Shown: positions 8,542-17,158 of the stretch, piece by piece
How positions within the stretch are numbered: position 1 is the first letter of the stretch
Layout: each line of letters starts with the position of its first letter
From: Hominenteromicrobium mulieris
GTDB lineage: Bacteria; Bacillota; Clostridia; Oscillospirales; Acutalibacteraceae
Length of the DNA stretch: 64,000 nt
Assembly: GCF_020687165.1 (NCBI RefSeq)
Contig: NZ_JAJEQC010000007.1
Direction: 5' to 3' (one strand)
Notes under the pieces: generated by a model
Seen by the model: the letters and a program-made list of their open reading frames with translations, nothing else
The model's database searches: none
Told to the model about the DNA's origin: nothing
Translations under genes and position numbers: made by a program

Positions 8542-10134
8542 ATGCAGAACGTGAAAAAGCTTTCCCGAACGGCTGCGGTCTTTTTGCTTGCCGTGCTTAT
8601 TTTGATATGCAGCACTGTACTGCCGAACACCGGCACGACCGTCAGCGCGGCTTCCGCGGAGCTGACATCCATCGGCCTTGCGGAGCACGCTTTAAAGGCC
8701 TATCGCGACGGTTGGCAGTATTCTTACGGCGCTTACGGCAACTTTAACTCGAACGGTGTGCGTGCCTCGGATTGCAGCGGTCTTATTTATTCTTACTTCT
8801 GCTGGGTGGATGATAACAGCAACATTCAGCCGAACTGGAACTATCCCCGCACCGTTACGGCGCAGGCGAACGACGCGGTGGAATCCGGCCCAATCGATAC
8901 GATCCCGCGCACGCACGGCCTGATTGTGACCATTGCGAACTATGACCACGTGGGCGTGTACGTTGGCAACGGCATGGTGGTGGACAACAGCACATGGGGC
9001 GTTAATATGCGCTACGAATCCATTCCGGGCCATGGTTGGCTGCAATGGCACAAGCTTGGCAGCATTACATACCCCACGACAGGCTGGTATAAGTTTGACG
9101 GCGACTATTTCTATTATGAAAACGGCGAATATGTCATCAACACCACCCGCACCATCAACGGTGTGACGTATACCTTCGGCAGCGACGGTGTTTCCGACAA
9201 AACGCCGTCTTCCGCAAACGGCAGCTTCTCCGAAGCAGACTCCGCATTCAACGCGAAGACGACTGCCGGTGTGCGCCTGCGCAAGGGCCCGGGCCTTAGC
9301 TATGACACCATTACGGTGCTGGCAGAGGGTACAAAAGTGAACGTAACAAGCACGAAGAACAGCGAATGGTATGCCGTGACAACTGCTTCCGGTCAGAAGG
9401 GCTACGTTTTCTCCGAATATCTAAACGTGACCGGCACGGTGAACGAGGATGATTCTTCCGACTCCGGCAGCTCCGATAATTCCAACACGGGCACAAACGG
9501 CGAGGCCGCAAAGACGACCACCGGCGTGCACCTGCGCAGCGGCAAGGGCACGAATTACAGTTCACTCGGCGTGATTCCGGGCGGCACGGCCATTACCGTA
9601 ACGGATAAAAGCGACGTGTGGTATGCAGTGACCGTAAACGGCAAAAGCGGCTACATGTACAGCGAATACATCAAGCTGACCAGCACGGGTAGCTCCGATA
9701 ACAACACGTCTTCCGGCAGCACAGACGGCTCCGCTTCCGCACAGACGAACGAAGACGTACACCTGCGCGAAGGCCGCGGCACAAACTACCGCTCCCTCGG
9801 CGTTATCGCAAACGGTACAACCATCACCGTGACGGACACAAGCGTGAGCGACTGGTACGGCGTGACCGTGAACGGCAAGAGCGGCTATATGTTCAGCGAA
9901 TATATCACAATGAACGGTAGCAATTCCGGCAGCACGGACAGCTCCGCTTCTTCCGATACGATGCGCACCACGGCGTATCTTAATTTGCGTTCCGGCACCG
10001 GCACGGACACAAATGTGCTGACGGTCATCCCGGAGGGTGCAAGCGTGACGGTTTTGGAAAAGACCACAAGCGAGTGGTACAAGGTGAGCTACGGCAGCCG
10101 CACAGGCTATGTTTTCACCGAATACTTAAAGTAA
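8542..10134 (+). CDS. Secreted NlpC/P60 peptidoglycan endopeptidase with four SH3b repeats
   Basis: A 530-residue exported wall hydrolase. Residues 1-38 form a signal peptide (basic start, hydrophobic core, VSAASA cut). The NlpC/P60 domain has the catalytic Cys78 in RASDCSGL and His136 in YDHVGVYVG. Residues about 180-218 (GWYKFDGDYFYYENG onwards) resemble a choline/glucan-binding repeat. Four bacterial SH3 domains follow at about 238-296, 322-378, 398-456 and 468-530, each with the LRxGxGTxY and GYxFSEYL motifs, joined by Ser/Gly/Asp-rich linkers. Family knowledge suggests cleavage of stem-peptide or cross-bridge bonds. It is monocistronic, with its own promoter and terminator. Confidence 0.9.
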   Translation: MQNVKKLSRTAAVFLLAVLILICSTVLPNTGTTVSAASAELTSIGLAEHALKAYRDGWQYSYGAYGNFNSNGVRASDCSGLIYSYFCWVDDNSNIQPNWNYPRTVTAQANDAVESGPIDTIPRTHGLIVTIANYDHVGVYVGNGMVVDNSTWGVNMRYESIPGHGWLQWHKLGSITYPTTGWYKFDGDYFYYENGEYVINTTRTINGVTYTFGSDGVSDKTPSSANGSFSEADSAFNAKTTAGVRLRKGPGLSYDTITVLAEGTKVNVTSTKNSEWYAVTTASGQKGYVFSEYLNVTGTVNEDDSSDSGSSDNSNTGTNGEAAKTTTGVHLRSGKGTNYSSLGVIPGGTAITVTDKSDVWYAVTVNGKSGYMYSEYIKLTSTGSSDNNTSSGSTDGSASAQTNEDVHLREGRGTNYRSLGVIANGTTITVTDTSVSDWYGVTVNGKSGYMFSEYITMNGSNSGSTDSSASSDTMRTTAYLNLRSGTGTDTNVLTVIPEGASVTVLEKTTSEWYKVSYGSRTGYVFTEYLK

Positions 10135-10152
10135 AGAGCATCGAAATTTCGG

Positions 10153-10178
10153 GCGGCACGGGCGTTTTCCTGTGCCGC
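10153..10178 (+). terminator. Terminator after the NlpC/P60 gene
   Basis: The stem GCGGCACGGG / CCTGTGCCGC with loop CGTTTT is followed by TCCTGTTTTTAG, starting 18 nt past the stop codon. Confidence 0.75.
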
Positions 10179-10282
10179 TCCTGTTTTTAGCCGCTATATG
10201 GGGTCTAAATTGCTTACAGAGCAAACGGAGTCTTTCAGTTTGTGCAGATTTACGAACTCTCAAAAAAAATACTCAAAAAGAC

Positions 10283-10311
10283 TTGAAAAATCGGTTTTAA
10301 TTCTGTAATAT
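10283..10311 (+). promoter_or_regulatory. Promoter of the CdaR-type regulator
   Basis: TTGAAA (10283-10288), 17 nt, TAATAT (10306-10311). The start codon lies about 87 nt downstream after an AGAGGAAA ribosome site. Confidence 0.55.
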
Positions 10312-10397
10312 AGATAACATAGAGAATGGATAACTGTGCGGGAGCCGTCGAAAACCGCGCAGGACTGAATTTGAAGCGACGGAGAAAAGAGGAAATC

Positions 10398-11483
10398 ATG
10401 TCCAATAGACTGTTTCAGGGCGTCATTCATCAGATGCGTGATTCCATTGACCGCACGATCGGCGTCATCGACGAGTCCTCCGTGATTATCGCGTGCAGCG
10501 AGCTCGGCAAGATCGGCGAAGTAACGGAATCCGTAACGGCGGAAGACATTGCATCTCAGGCTGCATTTGTTTCCGGCAACTACACATATAAATCCTTTGG
10601 CAGCCGCCCACGCCCGGAATACGCAGTGTTCGTCTCCGGCAACGACCCGGAAGCCGCAAAATATGTCGGCCTGCTGGCTGTTTCTCTGAACAGCATCAAG
10701 CAGTATTACGATGAAAAGTATGACCGCAGCAACTTCATCAAGAACGTTATCCTCGATAACATCCTGCCCGGCGACATTTATCTGAAGAGCCGCGAGCTGC
10801 GCTTCAACTCTGATGTCAGCCGCGTCTGCATGCTCATCAAAGTGACGAACCAGACCGATGTTTCCGCGTACGACGTGGTGCAGAATCTGTTCCCGGATAA
10901 GAACAAGGATTTCGTCATCAACATCAATGAGACGGACATCGCGCTCGTGAAGGAGATTCGCTCCAACATCGACCCGCGCGACATCGATAAGCTTGCCGGC
11001 TCCATTGTAGACACGCTTTCGAGCGAATTCTACACCCACTGCGTTGTGGGCATCGGCACCGTTGTGGACAGCATCAAGGATCTTGCGCGCTCCTTTAAGG
11101 AAGCCCAGATTGCGCTTGAGGTCGGCAAGGTATTTGACACCGAAAAGACCATTGTCAGCTATAACAACCTCGGCATTGCCCGCCTGATTTATCAGCTGCC
11201 GACCACGCTTTGCGAAATGTTCCTGAAGGAAGTTTTCAAGCGCGGCTCCATTGAGTCCCTCGACCACGAGACGCTGTTCACCATTCAGCGTTTCTTTGAA
11301 AACAACCTGAACGTTTCCGAGACCTCCAGAAAGCTGTTCGTCCACAGAAACACGCTTGTTTACCGCCTTGAGAAGATCAAGAAGATTACCGGCCTTGACC
11401 TGCGTGAGTTTGAGGACGCCATCGTCTTTAAGGTAGCGCTGATGGTCAAAAAGTACCTTTCCAGCAGCCCCTCTAAATTCTGA
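10398..11483 (+). CDS. CdaR/PucR-family transcriptional regulator
   Basis: A 361-residue predicted DNA-binding regulator. The N-terminal part (FQGVIHQMRDSIDRTIGVIDESSVIIACS) resembles the putative sugar-diacid recognition domain. The middle is a GGDEF-like domain (about residues 130-260), and the C-terminus carries the PucR-type helix-turn-helix with its hallmark FVHRNTLVYRLEKIKKITG. In other bacteria relatives control diacid, purine or proline use. Here the gene lies between two cell-wall loci with its own promoter and terminator, so its target is unknown. ATG 10398 has AGAGGAAA upstream; the frame is open further upstream without a ribosome site. Confidence 0.85.
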   Translation: MSNRLFQGVIHQMRDSIDRTIGVIDESSVIIACSELGKIGEVTESVTAEDIASQAAFVSGNYTYKSFGSRPRPEYAVFVSGNDPEAAKYVGLLAVSLNSIKQYYDEKYDRSNFIKNVILDNILPGDIYLKSRELRFNSDVSRVCMLIKVTNQTDVSAYDVVQNLFPDKNKDFVININETDIALVKEIRSNIDPRDIDKLAGSIVDTLSSEFYTHCVVGIGTVVDSIKDLARSFKEAQIALEVGKVFDTEKTIVSYNNLGIARLIYQLPTTLCEMFLKEVFKRGSIESLDHETLFTIQRFFENNLNVSETSRKLFVHRNTLVYRLEKIKKITGLDLREFEDAIVFKVALMVKKYLSSSPSKF

Positions 11484-11511
11484 TTGATTTCTCGTTTTAT
11501 TTATTCCTAAT

Positions 11512-11555
11512 GCAGCGCCGCACAGAGCCTTTACACGGTTTTGTGCGGCGCTGCT
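11512..11555 (+). terminator. Terminator after the CdaR-type regulator
   Basis: The stem GCAGCGCCGCAC / GTGCGGCGCTGC encloses a 20-nt loop and is followed by TGCTTTCTG; the U-run is weak but the stem is strong. Confidence 0.7.
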
Positions 11556-11651
11556 GCTTTCTGCGCAAATTTTTCATTACAAGAAGTTACAAAAGTTACA
11601 AAAGTATAACGAATAATTCTTTTTTAGAATTAAAAATGCAAACCATGTTGG

Positions 11652-11657
11652 TATAAT
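11652..11657 (+). promoter_or_regulatory. Extended -10 promoter of ftsEX operon
   Basis: TGGTATAAT gives an extended -10 element (TG-N-TATAAT) about 120 nt before the ftsE start. No good -35 hexamer is visible, as is usual for extended -10 promoters. The leader 11664-11760 shows no obvious regulatory fold. Confidence 0.55.
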
Positions 11658-11778
11658 AGCAAGGTGGTATCGTAGGCTTTCTGCGGTATTTCACCCAAAT
11701 GAGATTTTCATTTGCAAATGACCGGGCGGGCATTCTGCCGCGCCGAGTTTATTTATATCTCCAAAGGAGGAGTACACT

Positions 11779-12618
11779 TTGATCGAATTCCGCAATGTTT
11801 CTAAAGTTTACAATAACGGTACGGAAGCGCTGCACAACATCAACCTGAAGGTCGAAAAAGGCGAGTTCGTCTTTATCGTCGGTTCCAGCGGCGCGGGCAA
11901 AAGTACCTTTTTGAAGCTCATCACCTGTGAGGAGCGCCCGAACGAGGGTCAGGTGCTCATTGACGGACAGGACATCAGCCACATCCGCAAGGGCAAGATC
12001 CCGTATGTGCGCAGAAAAATGGGCCTTGTGTTCCAGGATTTCCGTCTCATCGACCACATGACCGTGTACGACAACGTGGCGTTTGCCATGCGCGTTGTGG
12101 GCGCCTCCCCGAAGGCCATTAAAAAGCGCGTGCCGTATATTCTGGGCCTTGTGGGCTTACAGCACAAAGCAAAGCATTACCCCACCGAAATGTCCGGCGG
12201 CGAACGCCAGCGTGTGGGCCTTGCGCGCGCCCTTGTCAATAACCCCTCCATGATCATCGCGGACGAGCCGACCGGCAACATCGACCCGGCACTTTCCTAC
12301 GAGATCGTAGATCTGCTCAGCGCCATCAACGAGCGCGGCACTACCGTGCTGATGGTCACGCACGAGCACTCCCTTGTCAAGCACTTCCACAAGCGCATCA
12401 TTCAGATTCACAGCGGCGAGATTGTGGCCGATACCGCTGCCATCTCCAAGGAGCAGCAGGCTGCGGCACAGGCCGTTGCCACACAGGAGACCGTAGCCGT
12501 AGACCGCGAGGCCATTCGCCGTGCAAAGGAAGCACGCGCCAAGGCGGATGCCGACGCACAGCCGTATGCAACGAAAGAATTCACAGCTCCGCAAAACAAC
12601 GACCAGGCAAACGGCTGA
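11779..12618 (+). CDS. ftsE: Cell-division ABC ATPase FtsE
   Basis: ATPase of the FtsEX complex, which sits on the inner face of the membrane and drives activation of cell-wall hydrolases rather than transport. Walker A is GSSGAGKST (about 36-44), the signature MSGGERQRVGLARAL, and Walker B MIIADEPTG. The start is TTG, set by AAAGGAGG 8 nt upstream. The 279-residue product is about 50 residues longer than usual FtsE; the extra C-terminal tail is rich in Ala, Gln and charged residues (AKEARAKADADAQ). ftsX follows after 29 nt. Confidence 0.95.
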   Translation: MIEFRNVSKVYNNGTEALHNINLKVEKGEFVFIVGSSGAGKSTFLKLITCEERPNEGQVLIDGQDISHIRKGKIPYVRRKMGLVFQDFRLIDHMTVYDNVAFAMRVVGASPKAIKKRVPYILGLVGLQHKAKHYPTEMSGGERQRVGLARALVNNPSMIIADEPTGNIDPALSYEIVDLLSAINERGTTVLMVTHEHSLVKHFHKRIIQIHSGEIVADTAAISKEQQAAAQAVATQETVAVDREAIRRAKEARAKADADAQPYATKEFTAPQNNDQANG

Positions 12619-12647
12619 CCTGTGTGAAAGGATGGTAACAGATTCCC

Positions 12648-13559
12648 ATGAAGTTTCATAATTTCGGATATTTGCTCAAAGAAGGCGTAAAAAACCTTTG
12701 GAAAAACAGAACGATGAGTATCGCCTCCATCGGCGTGCTGATCTCTTGCCTGCTTTTGACCGGCTGCGCAAGCCTTGTTTCCATCAACCTTACCTCCATG
12801 ATGTCCTCCATTGAAGACAACAACAGCATCACGGTGTATCTGACGAACGGTTTGCCGTCTCTTTCCGCCGTGCAGGTTGGCGACCAGATTCGCAGCATCG
12901 AAAACGTGAGCGAATGCACCTTTGTGCCGAAAGACGACGGTCTTGCCGACATGATGGACTTGCTCGGCGAAAATGCCGTTGTGCTGGAGGGTTTGGACGG
13001 CGACGAAAACCCGCTGCCGGACGCTTATCAAATTTCCATGCATGATCTCTCCAAATATGACGAAACTATACAGCAGATACAGGCCATTGAGGGCGTGGAT
13101 CACTACACCGATTACAGCGACATTGCCACAAAGCTTTCAAACATCGATATGATCGTGCGCGTGGCAAGCCTCGCAATCATCGTCATCCTCGCCATCGTTT
13201 CCCTGTTCATCATTTCCAATACCGTTAAGGTCACGATGTTCTCCCGCCGCACGGAAATCAGCATTATGAAGTCCGTCGGTGCAACGAATGGCTTCGTGCG
13301 CATCCCGTTCATCGTAGAGGGCATGCTCATCGGCCTCATTTCCGGCGGCATTTCCGTTGCGATTTTGCTCGTTGCCTATAAGTACGCGGTACAGGCGCTT
13401 TATAACATCGTGCCGTTCCTTAACGCTGTGGATATCGACCCGTATGTGATGTACATCATTGCGGGCTACGCCATTGTCGGTGCGCTGTTCGGCCTCTTCG
13501 GCGGCAGCATTTCCATCGGCAAATATCTCAATAACGAAGGAGAGAACGCAGTTGCGTAA
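12648..13559 (+). CDS. ftsX: Cell-division membrane protein FtsX
   Basis: Membrane partner of FtsE, 303 residues. The order is a cytoplasmic N-terminus (FGYLLKEGVKNLWKNRTMS), TM1 (about 24-44), an extracellular domain (about 45-170, with the MMSSIEDNNSITVYL start), then three TM segments (about 172-195, 222-250, 268-292) around the conserved FSRRTEISIMKSVGAT loop. By family knowledge the extracellular loop binds the coiled coil of a wall hydrolase and transmits the FtsE ATP cycle. The stop overlaps the start of the hydrolase gene by 8 nt. Confidence 0.95.
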   Translation: MKFHNFGYLLKEGVKNLWKNRTMSIASIGVLISCLLLTGCASLVSINLTSMMSSIEDNNSITVYLTNGLPSLSAVQVGDQIRSIENVSECTFVPKDDGLADMMDLLGENAVVLEGLDGDENPLPDAYQISMHDLSKYDETIQQIQAIEGVDHYTDYSDIATKLSNIDMIVRVASLAIIVILAIVSLFIISNTVKVTMFSRRTEISIMKSVGATNGFVRIPFIVEGMLIGLISGGISVAILLVAYKYAVQALYNIVPFLNAVDIDPYVMYIIAGYAIVGALFGLFGGSISIGKYLNNEGENAVA

Positions 13560-14739
13560 GCACAGCTTTCTGCGCGGTCTGACCGCGTTTACGCTTGCAG
13601 GTCTTTTAGCCTTTTATTCCGGCGTGGTGCAGCTGCCGAACGTTTCGGCAGAATCCATCACGGACTTAAAATCTCAGCTTGCCGAACTCGAAAAGCAAGA
13701 GGAAGAAAACAACAAACGCCTTGAAGAACTGCGTGATGACGTAAGCCAAAAGCGCGCCTACCGCGACGAGCTGCAGGGCAAGATTGATATTATCCAGCAG
13801 CAGCTTGACATTCTGGTGCAGCGCATCAACGAGCTGGATGCGCAGATCGAACAGGGCGAGCAGGATATTGCCGACACACGCATCAGCATCAACGCAAATT
13901 ATACGAAGCTGAAAAAGCGCCTGCGCGCCTTATACATGGCGGGCGAAGCTTCTAACCTTTCCATTTTGCTGAGCAGCACAAGCCTTGTGGATTACACGCA
14001 GAAAAGTGAAGTCATACAGTCCGTTACAAAGCACGATACCGAGCTTTTGGACACGCTTGAAGAGCAACTGACCTCCATTCAGGAGCAGGTGGAAAAAATC
14101 AACGCGGACAAAGAAGAACTGAGCACCGACAAAAAGGATCTCGATTCCAAAAGCGATGAGCTCTCCGCACTGTACCTCGAAAACCAGAAGCTCTTAGACG
14201 AGGCCGAGCAGAACGAAGCCGAAGCACAGGCGGAAGCCGAGCGCCTCGAAAAGGAAAAAGAAGAGGCCGATGCGGCCATTGATAAATGGTACGAAGATTA
14301 CTACGCCGCTTTGAAAGCCGCAAGCACGAACTCCGGCGGCTCTTACGACAGCGGTGTCGGATATATCGGCACGGGCAGCTTTGTGTGGCCGATGCCGGGT
14401 TACACCTACATCACCTGCTATTACGGCGACGGCGGCCACCGCGGCATCGACATTGCGGGCGGCGGCATCTACGGTAAGCCCATCGTTGCGGCAGACGGCG
14501 GCAAAGTCATTTACAGCGATTGGATGGACAGCTACGGCTACTGCGTGTTCATTGACCACGGCAACGGCTATTCCACGCGCTACGCGCATGCCAGCGCCCT
14601 TGCGTGCTCTGTGGGTGATACCGTCTCCCCCGGCCAAACGATCGCCTACGTGGGCTCTACGGGCAATTCTACGGGCCCGCACCTTCACTTTGAAGTTATT
14701 TACTACGGCAGCACCACGAACCCGTTCAATTACTTTTAA
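13552..14739 (+). CDS. EnvC/PcsB-like murein hydrolase with coiled coil and M23 domain
   Basis: A 395-residue exported protein and the likely FtsEX partner. The start is TTG at 13552, with GGAG upstream, inside the end of ftsX. A signal peptide (RKHSFLRGLTAFTLAGLLA) is followed by a long coiled coil (about 40-110 and 165-245, heptads rich in Glu, Lys and Leu). The C-terminal M23 peptidase domain (about 280-395) keeps the zinc ligands HRGIDIAG and HLHFEV, so it should be active, unlike the inactive LytM domain of EnvC. The layout resembles EnvC, while PcsB and CwlO carry other catalytic domains. FtsEX control is inferred from operon position. Confidence 0.88.
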   Translation: MRKHSFLRGLTAFTLAGLLAFYSGVVQLPNVSAESITDLKSQLAELEKQEEENNKRLEELRDDVSQKRAYRDELQGKIDIIQQQLDILVQRINELDAQIEQGEQDIADTRISINANYTKLKKRLRALYMAGEASNLSILLSSTSLVDYTQKSEVIQSVTKHDTELLDTLEEQLTSIQEQVEKINADKEELSTDKKDLDSKSDELSALYLENQKLLDEAEQNEAEAQAEAERLEKEKEEADAAIDKWYEDYYAALKAASTNSGGSYDSGVGYIGTGSFVWPMPGYTYITCYYGDGGHRGIDIAGGGIYGKPIVAADGGKVIYSDWMDSYGYCVFIDHGNGYSTRYAHASALACSVGDTVSPGQTIAYVGSTGNSTGPHLHFEVIYYGSTTNPFNYF

Positions 14740-14770
14740 TATCACACTCCTCTGATCCTTATAACACACA

Positions 14771-14819
14771 AGAAACGCTCCCGTTCCTCTGCACTGCGCA
14801 GGGAAACGGGAGCGTTTCT
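14771..14819 (+). terminator. Terminator of the ftsEX operon
   Basis: The long stem AGAAACGCTCCCGTTCC / GGAAACGGGAGCGTTTCT lies between ftsEX (plus) and the convergent pseudouridine synthase gene (minus) and can serve both strands. Confidence 0.85.
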
Positions 14820-14837
14820 GTTCTATTGGGATTTGAA

Positions 14838-15800
14838 TTACTTTGGAAACGCGCGGAATTCATCGAGGAACCAGACGTCCTGTGCCGTGAACTCGCGGCC
14901 GTCGAGGTAGCTTAACATGCCGGCCTCGGTCGTAAAGCGGAAGATAAGCTTATAGGAATAAAGCGCCTGATACGGGAAGCCCGTCTTTTTGTTCTGCACG
15001 TTTTTGCCGTATTTGCCGTCGCCCGCAAGCGGGTGGCCGATGGACGCCATGTGCGCGCGGATCTGGTGCGTGCGGCCGGTGAGCAGCTCCACCTCGAGCA
15101 AGCTGAAATCGCGGCGGGTCTCAAGCACCGTGTATTTTGTCCTGATGCTGCGGCTTTCGGGCGTTTTTTTATTCGAGATATACACGCGGTTCTGGCTCTC
15201 GTTTTTCTCAAGATAGCCCGTTAAAATATCCGTTTTCTTCTTCGGCACGCCGCACACAACGCAGAGATAGAGCTTATCCATCTCACGGTCCTTAACCTTT
15301 TGGTTCATGATACGCAGTGTCTCAGCATTTTTGGCCGCCATAACGATGCCGCCTGTGTTGCGGTCTATGCGGTTGATGAGCGCCGGGGCGAAAGAATTTT
15401 CCGCTTCCGGGTCATACTCCCCGTTTTCGTAAAGATAGTGCTGCACGCGCGCGATGAGCGAATCAAAATGATAGTGCTCGTCCGGGTGCACGATGAGCCC
15501 CGGCTTTTTATCGAGGATCATGATGTTCTCGTCTTCATAGATGATGTTGAGCTTCAGCGGGGCTTTCAGAAAATCGTATTCCTTCGGCGCCTGCGCGAAG
15601 AACTCGTCTTTCAAGTACATCGTCAGCACGTCGCCCTCCTGCAATCGCGTGGAAATCTCGCAGCGCTTGCCGTTTATCTTGATGTCCTTTTTGCGGATAG
15701 CCTTATACAGCATAGACTGCGGCAGGTTAGGGTATGTTTTTGTGAGAAATTTATCGACGCGCTGGTTGGCGTCGTTTTGAGCGATGGTGACCTGTTTCAA
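14838..15800 (-). CDS. RluA-family RNA pseudouridine synthase
   Basis: Converts uridine to pseudouridine in rRNA or tRNA. The 320-residue protein has an N-terminal S4 RNA-binding domain (QRVDKFLTKTYPNLP, KDIKINGKRC) and a catalytic domain with the active-site aspartate in NRIDRNTGGIV and the later LLTGRTHQIRAHMASIGHPLAGD block. The start is TTG, with GGAAAGGA upstream; it overlaps the stop of the upstream exporter gene (TTGA). RluC or RluD identity cannot be decided from sequence. Confidence 0.92.
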   Translation of the reverse strand: MKQVTIAQNDANQRVDKFLTKTYPNLPQSMLYKAIRKKDIKINGKRCEISTRLQEGDVLTMYLKDEFFAQAPKEYDFLKAPLKLNIIYEDENIMILDKKPGLIVHPDEHYHFDSLIARVQHYLYENGEYDPEAENSFAPALINRIDRNTGGIVMAAKNAETLRIMNQKVKDREMDKLYLCVVCGVPKKKTDILTGYLEKNESQNRVYISNKKTPESRSIRTKYTVLETRRDFSLLEVELLTGRTHQIRAHMASIGHPLAGDGKYGKNVQNKKTGFPYQALYSYKLIFRFTTEAGMLSYLDGREFTAQDVWFLDEFRAFPK

Positions 15801-16261
15801 GTGGTGCTTCCTTTCCGGCGCAGTGTGAAGAAAAAGCGCGGCAGTGAGACGACGATGCCGATGCCGAGCGCAATGGCAATAGCGATTTTAATGGTCTCTA
15901 CGCCCTTGGACATCGCCTCTACGTTGTTGTTCATGAAAATGTGATAGCCCGTATAATAAATACCGGCGCCGGGCACAACGGGAAAAATTCCGGCGATGAG
16001 GAACACGGGCAGCGGCGCTTTGCGCGCAAACGAGAATACACGCGCCAAATAGGTGAGGCCGAGCGCCGCAAAAAACGACGCGAACACAACATCGCCCGTA
16101 AAATATACATAGACGATATAAATAAGCCAGCTAAATGCGCCGACAAGCCCGGCGCAGACGTATTGCTCGCGCGGGGTATGGAAAATGATGGAGAACGCGA
16201 TGGTTGCCACAAACGCCACCGCGGTCTGGATTGCCCAATCGAAAACAGCTTCCGGTGTCAT
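15797..16261 (-). CDS. Threonine/serine exporter subunit, ThrE C-terminal type (YjjB-like)
   Basis: Small membrane protein of 154 residues with about four TM segments, matching the ThrE_2 (DUF3815) half of the threonine/serine exporter ThrE. Hydrophobic stretches are around 10-30, 35-55, 60-78 and 115-140, with VFLIAGIFPVVPGAGIYY typical of the family. The ATG (16261) overlaps the stop of the ThrE_1 gene by 4 nt, so the two halves are made together. Substrate follows from family membership only. Confidence 0.85.
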   Translation of the reverse strand: MTPEAVFDWAIQTAVAFVATIAFSIIFHTPREQYVCAGLVGAFSWLIYIVYVYFTGDVVFASFFAALGLTYLARVFSFARKAPLPVFLIAGIFPVVPGAGIYYTGYHIFMNNNVEAMSKGVETIKIAIAIALGIGIVVSLPRFFFTLRRKGSTT

Positions 16262-17043
16262 AAGAGCGGCGCACCTCCTGTCAGGCTGATGTAGGTCATC
16301 ACCACGGCACCGACGCCGATGGCGATGCACCCGCCGACCAGAAATGCGTCGATTATGCGGATGGTTCCACTCAGATAATCGCCGTTTAAAAAGTCGCGGA
16401 TGGAGGTCGTCAGCGCCACGCCGGGCACAAGACGAATGATGGAGCCGATGATAATCTTATCTAAGCTGTCGCCGAGCCCCACGGTAAACAGCAGCACGGC
16501 GCAAACCGCCACAACAGCGCTTGACGCCAGATTGATGATGAATTTAGAGGCCGTGCGGCTATCGATGGCGTTTAGGAACACCTGCAAAACAAAGCCGCAG
16601 ATGAACGCCGCAGCGGCGTCGAACACGGTGCCGCCAAACAGGTAGCTGAAGCACGCGCTGCCTACGGCACACGCAAGGTCGAGCCGAATGGGGTGCGTAT
16701 ACGGAATGGAAACGATCTCGTGCAAGCGCGCATAGGCTTCCTCTACCGAGACTTTGCCCGCGACAATCTCGCGTGAAAGCTGGTTGATGCCCACAATGCG
16801 CCCGAAATGAATGGTGGATCCGGGCACGAATTTCAGTTTTGTGTCGATCTTCTCTCCGTTTTCCACCGCGTTTGCAAAGATTGCGTTGGAAAGCACGTAC
16901 ACGTCGTATTCTTCTATGTCGTAGGCGCGCGCCACGCGCTCCATGGTCTCCTGCACGCGAAAAATCTCCGCGCCGTTTCTGAGCAGCGCCTCCCCCATTT
17001 TAAAGGAAAGCCCCGCTGCACTTTCACTGCGTTCTTCTGTCAT
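16258..17043 (-). CDS. Threonine/serine exporter subunit, ThrE N-terminal type (YjjP-like)
   Basis: 261-residue ThrE_1 (DUF1212) protein. The soluble N-terminus contains the family motif MGEALLRNGAEIFRVQETMERV and the segment KFVPGSTIHFGRIVGINQLSR; about five TM helices follow (about 115-260). Together with the ThrE_2 protein it forms the split version of the ThrE exporter, which expels threonine and serine. ATG 17043 follows AGAGGAAAT. It is the first gene of a three-gene run with the ThrE_2 gene and the pseudouridine synthase. Confidence 0.87.
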   Translation of the reverse strand: MTEERSESAAGLSFKMGEALLRNGAEIFRVQETMERVARAYDIEEYDVYVLSNAIFANAVENGEKIDTKLKFVPGSTIHFGRIVGINQLSREIVAGKVSVEEAYARLHEIVSIPYTHPIRLDLACAVGSACFSYLFGGTVFDAAAAFICGFVLQVFLNAIDSRTASKFIINLASSAVVAVCAVLLFTVGLGDSLDKIIIGSIIRLVPGVALTTSIRDFLNGDYLSGTIRIIDAFLVGGCIAIGVGAVVMTYISLTGGAPLL

Positions 17044-17158
17044 CTTATTTCCTCTTTCGCCCCCATGTTTTCTGTGTTTTGCCGAAAACAAGTTTACCGC
17101 GTCCGGGCCTTCGTGTCAACCGTTCACGGACAAAAAGCGCAAAGCTGTCCGCGATTTT

